From Trichopria drosophilae (taxonomy: Eukaryota > Arthropoda > Insecta > Hymenoptera > Diapriidae), in NCBI GenBank assembly GCA_030407085.1, contig CM059582.1, positions 25,929,001 through 25,993,000 on the forward strand: a DNA stretch of 64,000 nt, read 5' to 3'. A model generated the notes under the pieces. That model did not search any database. It saw nothing but the letters and a program-made list of their open reading frames with translations, and was not told the origin of the DNA. Both the position numbers and the translations under genes were made by a program. Shown here in pieces: positions 58,441-64,000 of the stretch. Position 1 is the stretch's first letter; every line of letters begins with the position of its first letter.

Positions 58441-60271
58441 TTTAGTACCTATTTATTTGAATCAATCGTTTACTCGCATGTACTCCAAAAATGACTTGAA
58501 TTAATCTACTCAGTAGCTTGATTTGACTGAATCGACTAAAGCGAATGGATCAATGTTTCGAAAATGTAATGAATTGGTTCCGACTAACAAATGGTTTGCG
58601 GCAGAGGTCAATCAGACGATTGACTTAATTCAGATATTTAGAGTCTAATGATTGTGATATTGGAATTGAAATGACTTTTGTTGACACACGGATCAAAAAT
58701 ACAAATTTATTATGTAGGAAAGCGGTAAAATAACATTGACTGACTGATCAATTCAAAGAGCAATAGTCATAATCGAACTTGTATAAAGCGTCTTCCGCTC
58801 CTGCCAATTAAAGGGTTATTTATCAGATTCGTGCATCGGTACTTTTCGAATTAAGAAAAATATTTCTTTCGCAACTTTCCCCTTCGACCTGCCACGAGAT
58901 ATTTCTTGCTCACGAATTGATAAACTTCGCTAAGTGAAATAGAACCTCGATGTCGGTGTGTTTCGCCATGGCACGAAACATCGGAGCGGCGGCGGCTAGC
59001 TCACTCGGGGCTTGAACCCGATGAAGGTTGATACGTGACAAGTGATCGACTGTCAGGTAGGCGAGAGATAAGAACCTCTGATAACCGTGGATAGCGATGG
59101 AAATGGCTCGTTACTAGTATCCGGATCCGCGTGGCACGGCGGCGCGGCGCTTCTCGTGAGGTCGATTCTGAAGTCTCGGAACGAGGATGGTCGACAGCCG
59201 GGTAGAAAGCCTGGGAGATCGCGGAAAACCGATTGAAAAAAATCGAGTCACTTTTTCTACTTACATAACTATCGATCCATAATACGAGTTTTTACGTTTT
59301 GTTTATCATTTTAGTGAAATCAATCAAGTAAACAAGAATATGTCATCACAATTAGATTGAATAATTTTCCGTCAATTATTTTGATAAAATTAAGTCCGTG
59401 CATTAAGAGAACCAATTGAGGCGATCAAACAGTTAGATGAACAGACGATTCAATCTATCGATGATTTATGTAATTGAGCAAAATTGTTGTGTTAATTGAA
59501 TCTATTTAATTAATAAATAAATAATCCAGCTAGCCTTGAAATCAATCAATTACATCGAACCGTGGTTAATCAGAAAAGATAGCCTGAAATTAGATTAGCC
59601 GATTGTCGTTGCCGATTAATCAATCGATTAGCTAATTTTTTTGGCTCGTACGTTAAATTCCACCGGATCGTATTTCACACTTGTCCTAAGATAACTTTAA
59701 CCGCTGGCTACTCGCGTTTTCTTCGAATTCAAGCGAGTCTTCTAGCGAGCGCTTGATCGGAAACTCGAGCCGGTCGCGACCGTCGCTCGTTTTAGCAAAG
59801 AATAATATGAGAACTCGTATCGGTCGCCTCGAGGTTTGATGCACAGATAATGCGCTTCCCGCTCCAGACCCTAGTCTGTACTCTGGACTCTTCGAGAAGA
59901 GTGCAGGCACCTATATACCTTATTTCTTTCACTCTATTCCTTATACGCCGTTTCTCATCTCCCCTCGCACCTACCCCGCTCCCTTGTACATTCTCTCTTA
60001 AGTCGATGCTTCCCATCCACCCCGTGTGTATCATACTTTATGCCTCGCTCATACTTTATAGCCCTTGCACGACATTTTGTATACCTTGCAAGGGACCCCT
60101 TCGATCATCGTGCGTGCACACACGGTTGCCCACGTTATTTTTTGGCGCCTCTCGCGACGCCCTAAAAAGACAGGGGGTGGGCCGAATCAGGAAAGCAGGG
60201 GGACGGGGGCTCACCCTCCCACCAGCGCGACTGCTCCCCTTTGGGAATTTCGTCGTTTCGCTGCAGCGTGC
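58441..60271. other. Intronic, GC-rich patches at 58960-59230 and 59690-60270
   Basis: No coding exon recognised. Overlapping open frames in the patches (59686-60292) appear on both strands, which points to composition rather than coding. These are candidate enhancer or promoter regions by composition only. Confidence 0.35.
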
Positions 60272-60299
60272 CAATTAATTTTTCGAAAATAATTAATTG
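60272..60299. promoter_or_regulatory. Palindromic TAAT motif, copy 1
   Basis: CAATTAATT...AATTAATTG, two inverted homeodomain-type cores around TTTCGAAAAT. A near-identical copy lies 1.1 kb on. The function is inferred only from the motif. Confidence 0.35.
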
Positions 60300-61385
60300 C
60301 CGGTTCCCGCACCGGTAGCGGGGACTTTATTTGCGATTCAGTCCTTTCGATGGGTTTCTTGGTACTTTCTTATCTGCGGGTGACTACTCCTCCGTGAAAC
60401 CTTGTCGTTTTTCGAATTCGTGGCGATTCTTTCACTGGTACTTTCTGCGATATTGAGGAATTGCACGAGGATCTCTCTTCGTGTAAATAATCGATTAATG
60501 TATGGACAGAGACGTGTGATGCACGAGTTGAAGCAGCGATTCATCTAATGTGATAAATACGTTTTATTTTGCTCTGCGGAAAATTCCAACCGATTGGGCA
60601 TTGATTTATCTTATTTATGTCACTGAATATTTAAAAATAAATCAAATTCAGATGCGTTAATTTATTAAACAGTCATAATTTTAATTATCACTAAAAATCA
60701 AATATACGTAATTTAAAAAAGCACATATTCTCACGCAATTTGAAGTGCTATTGATGAATTGTATAATGCAAATTTGCAACAAGCGTATTTTCAAGAACAA
60801 CTCCAAAAAATATTTTATCCGTGTGATCATGAAATAATTTTTGCTAAAACCTTAAGCTGTAACCATATTTGTGAGCTTCACCCCTCTCCCCTTTTTTATA
60901 CTACCATAACATATAACATCAGAGGTAAAGTAATAATTGCATATGAAAGGTCTGTCATTGTCATTTCCGCAACATTAAAATAACCATAGCAGTTCTGCAT
61001 TTTTAGTTTTTACATGGAAATAATGTTGCCAATTTTCATTATACAATTCGTAATTAGTGCATCAAATGATGACAAAATAATTTCATTTCATCCAAAATAC
61101 CTTGAATAGATCGAACTGATCGATGTAATTTCTCAACGATTCGACAGATTTCATCGATCAAACATCCGAAGACTACACACGACTTTCAATGTCATATAAA
61201 AAGATTGATTAAAATCTAGCGATACTTTCTATTAATCGAATAAAAGATTTCCTAGAACTGATTCGCTTTCGCCAGTATTTTCATAACGCGTGAGCGAGCA
61301 AACCGAAACGGCGCGTAATTTAATGCCGCATCCTTCGATCGCATCCGATCCCGTTTCGGCTTTTTCACCTCGCATTTGCGCATGT
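60300..61385. other. Intronic, nothing recognised
   Basis: Mixed composition. The ORF at 60759-60983 has no domain. Confidence 0.4.
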
Positions 61386-61413
61386 CAATTAATTTTTTGA
61401 AAATAATGAATTG
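61386..61413. promoter_or_regulatory. Palindromic TAAT motif, copy 2
   Basis: CAATTAATTTTTTGAAAATA and on to GAATTG differs from copy 1 at two positions, and both are followed by GCC(G/T). The flanking sequence otherwise differs. Confidence 0.35.
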
Positions 61414-62561
61414 CCTCGACTTGCACTACTGATGGATATTACCGAAGATTTATTTCTTTTAATCCGTTTTATTTACTGGTCGCTTACATATTGCGTGACG
61501 TTTAATAATGTCGGATGTTTCTTGTTTATTGAATTAAATTTTTAATTTGTCGATTAACGGGACGAGGGACGCCGACTTTTTGTTCGTTTCGGTGACTCCG
61601 CGGACGCGTGTCATTTTTTCGTAAACTCGTGTTTACGTGATGCGTGCAGCCGTATCGTGGCTGGATTTAAATTTTATCCACTTTATTGATTTTGTTTTCG
61701 CTTTGATTTAAACGGGTTTTGCGTGGCACTATTTTATACGCGGATTGAATGTACCTATAGTTGGAAGCTTAAATTTGTTTCTCAAAAAAATTGGCATTCG
61801 CATTAATATTGAAAATCATGAAAAAATATATATGTGGAATGTTATTTACATTTTTAATACTCAGATTAAATAAGTAGTATAACATTAACTAACATTTTAT
61901 GCGCAATAGGACCCGACGATTAGTTCTCAACCTACAATGGTTTAATTACTATTTCGAATCGTCATCTGAGAGGACATCAACTTGAACAAATCAAAGCGAT
62001 CAAAAACTCATCATCTACAAACGTTTAGGTATTTCGTTATGATTGTGATATTTTTTTTTGAGGACTACCTTGGGAAAAGAAAAATAACATTGAAGTTCGA
62101 GTAGGTATCCTATCCACTCAATCCTTCAGACCTACTATTAGGCTATTATTCGCTCTTCTCGAATATCAAAATGCTCCAGGGGACAAAAATGGATCAAAGG
62201 ATGAGGTGATTACAGATGCTGAAACAGCTTTTGTGGAACTTCACAAACATGTTACAATTCACACAGTCGAGTTTGTCGGGCACCACTGAGTAGTACACAA
62301 TCCAGTACATATTAGAATAAAGTGGAATAATTGAGTCGACGCATCCAACTTGTTGTCACACTCATATGCAGAGATGAAGCTGTCATGGCATCACATTTGC
62401 CTCTTGAATCACTGTGTATCATTGTGGAGTAATGGACGGATTTATTTTCATGGAGGTAAAATGTGCTGAGTAGCAGAGGAACCATGATGTGTCCAAGTTT
62501 CTAAATATCGTATGCTTAACCCTCCTGAGCGGAAGTATTTTTTTACCATATGGAACCAATG
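61414..62561. other. Intronic, nothing recognised
   Basis: No cadherin-like exon, no clear repeat. Confidence 0.4.
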
Positions 62562-62760
62562 TACTGTACAACCTCGCTTATTCGACATGCTCCGTTCCAG
62601 AAGCTCGCACTCTCCCTCTCACTCTGATCACACTTGGTCGACATTGGTTTAACCACGTCCTCTATGACGTCACGCGCATGTGATTGGCTCATTTGTTTGC
62701 GGCGGATACATGGGAGGAAATAAGTCTCCGTCCCCTGTCGAACTAGCGATGTCGGGGATT
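62562..62760. mobile_element. Degraded pogo/Tigger-like MITE
   Basis: Left GTACAACCTCGCTTATTCGACA and right CTGTCGAACTAGCGATG(TC)GGGG form partly matching inverted ends. The outer CAGTA is altered (CTGTA) and the right tip is lost. The interior TGATTGGCTC resembles the ACCAATCA of the 23644 element. Confidence 0.4.
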
Positions 62761-64000
62761 ATTGAACAAACCAGGTTGTCGTCCTAGGGCACCGGATGGT
62801 TAATGGTTTAGCTACGTGTCGTCAAACTATGCAACACTACTTCCAACATAATTTAAAACAATGAATTAATGGGTGAATAAACTGTGCACACCATTTCAGG
62901 ATTATAGGACCATGTGCTGGTAATGACGTAACCATTTTGTACTGTTTATAAACGCACCGAATACCATTCAATAAAGGTTGATGCATCACTAAAAAACAAC
63001 TTCCCTCGTCGACGAAAAAAAGATCGCCGATGTTAGGTGCATTTTTCCAAGCGCGTTAACAAACCGACTTCCAAGCGCACGCAATTTCGAAGAGACGTCC
63101 ATGGCATAAGAAATACAAAATACCGAACATCATCGCATCTCTCTCGGGGTGTGAGGGAGGCCTAAAATCCGAGACGCACGCGCGTTCCGATTCTGCATTC
63201 CAATTTATCCCGGTGGTTTATTTTTCGAAAAAACGTAAGCTGCGTGCGCGTCTCTATCTCCCATCTGTATCTAGGTTCCCTTTTCTCGAGAGGCCGCTGC
63301 TCGCATCCGGTGCTCCCGTGTTAGTGTGCACACACGTACAGGTACTTTCGCATCCTGCGTATCTGGGACGCATCGCAGCTACACGCGCACGGGCACGCAC
63401 TTAAAGTACAAAGTTAAGAGTGCACTTTGACAAGCGCATTACGCAGGCAGATGCGCCTGTATCGCCGTTGACACATCGCGCCTGTCGAGGAATAGGTAGA
63501 ATCCCCCTAATAGAAGCCGATGGGAGGCGATTCTCCACTTTTTTGCATGTCCACGATCTGTCCTTTTTTCGTCGTCAATGGGTAGGTAAATGGCGTTTCG
63601 GTATTAATAGGCCATGTCGGATTTTATCAACGACCATGTTGATTTTTCAGATGCGTTTTCGATGACGATTGTCACTCAGACATCGAAATTTGCATCTGAA
63701 TCGATGTTAATGCGCTGTTACTTCCAGGCAGTCAATGAGAAAATAGTCGAGGAACGCGATCTTTCAATAGTTTGATGTTTGAACGTGTTACCCACATGTA
63801 TTTCTTGAATACTAGCTGTTTCTTAACGTGACGTTTGTTTATATTCGACAACTGGTAATTTATTCATTAAGAAAAATCTGTCTTTCATTCAATAAACGCC
63901 ATATGTAAGAGTCAACCAATATTACTTAATCGATTTAGCGATTAATACAATAATTAAAGTACCTACTCTATCTTGATCCAATCTACTTAATATACGTCAG
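62761..64000. other. Intronic to window edge, GC-rich patch 63000-63600
   Basis: No recognisable fat exon or other gene up to the end. The patch holds several CGCG runs, and its ORFs look compositional. Confidence 0.35.

Noticed and set aside
59686..60292. Overlapping open frames on both strands in a GC-rich patch
   Set aside because: Open frames on both strands at once are expected from base composition; no domain seen.

Overview
The window looks like a piece of an insect nuclear genome. It is AT-rich and gene-poor, has spliced genes with GT-AG introns, and carries many short non-autonomous transposons. Gene content (a Fat-type cadherin, HMG-CoA lyase, a DUF4706/C1orf198-type protein) and the repeat style fit a holometabolous insect. 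Hymenoptera is my best guess, but nothing I read proves the order.

Layout. (1) 1-25.9 kb: no intact gene found. It holds tandem and inverted repeats, two decayed piggyBac transposase fragments on the minus strand (6.5-6.8 kb and 11.7-12.2 kb), a foldback element with a tRNA-like core (7.3-7.9 kb), and several hairpin or MITE-like elements (14.2, 14.8, 16.9, 18.1, 19.1, 19.5, 22.5 and 23.6 kb). (2) 26,000-26,968 (+): a complete, intronless HMG-CoA lyase. (3) 29.4-33.1 kb: a LINE 3' end, a local repeat family, and a ~955 bp near-perfect palindrome ending ~375 bp upstream of the next gene. (4) 33,484-34,584 (+): a two-exon DUF4706/C1orf198-like gene. (5) 35.0-37.9 kb: a dense cluster of MITEs with pogo/Tigger-like ends (CAGTA...TACTG, TA flanks), five of them one family. 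(6) 39,320-49,019 (-): the 3' twelve coding exons of fat. They encode the last 12 full cadherin repeats, four EGFs, LamG, EGF, LamG, the membrane helix and the whole cytoplasmic domain. All exon junctions are in frame and give 2,648 residues. (7) 49,020-64,000: no further fat exon recognised, so this appears to be one intron of at least 15 kb. It holds a tRNA-derived SINE (two copies), a MITE, a 4-copy ~147 bp tandem array, a ~1.3 kb higher-order repeat, GC-rich patches and a duplicated palindromic TAAT motif.

The three genes do not form a functional unit. HMG-CoA lyase is a mitochondrial leucine/ketone-body enzyme, fat is the Dachsous receptor upstream of Hippo and planar polarity, and the DUF4706 protein has no settled role. 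The DUF4706 gene and fat converge, with the MITE cluster between their 3' ends. The least explained pieces are the long palindrome beside the DUF4706 gene, the foldback with a tRNA-like centre, the MITE cluster, and the repeat blocks and paired TAAT palindromes in the fat intron. All alignments here were made by eye.
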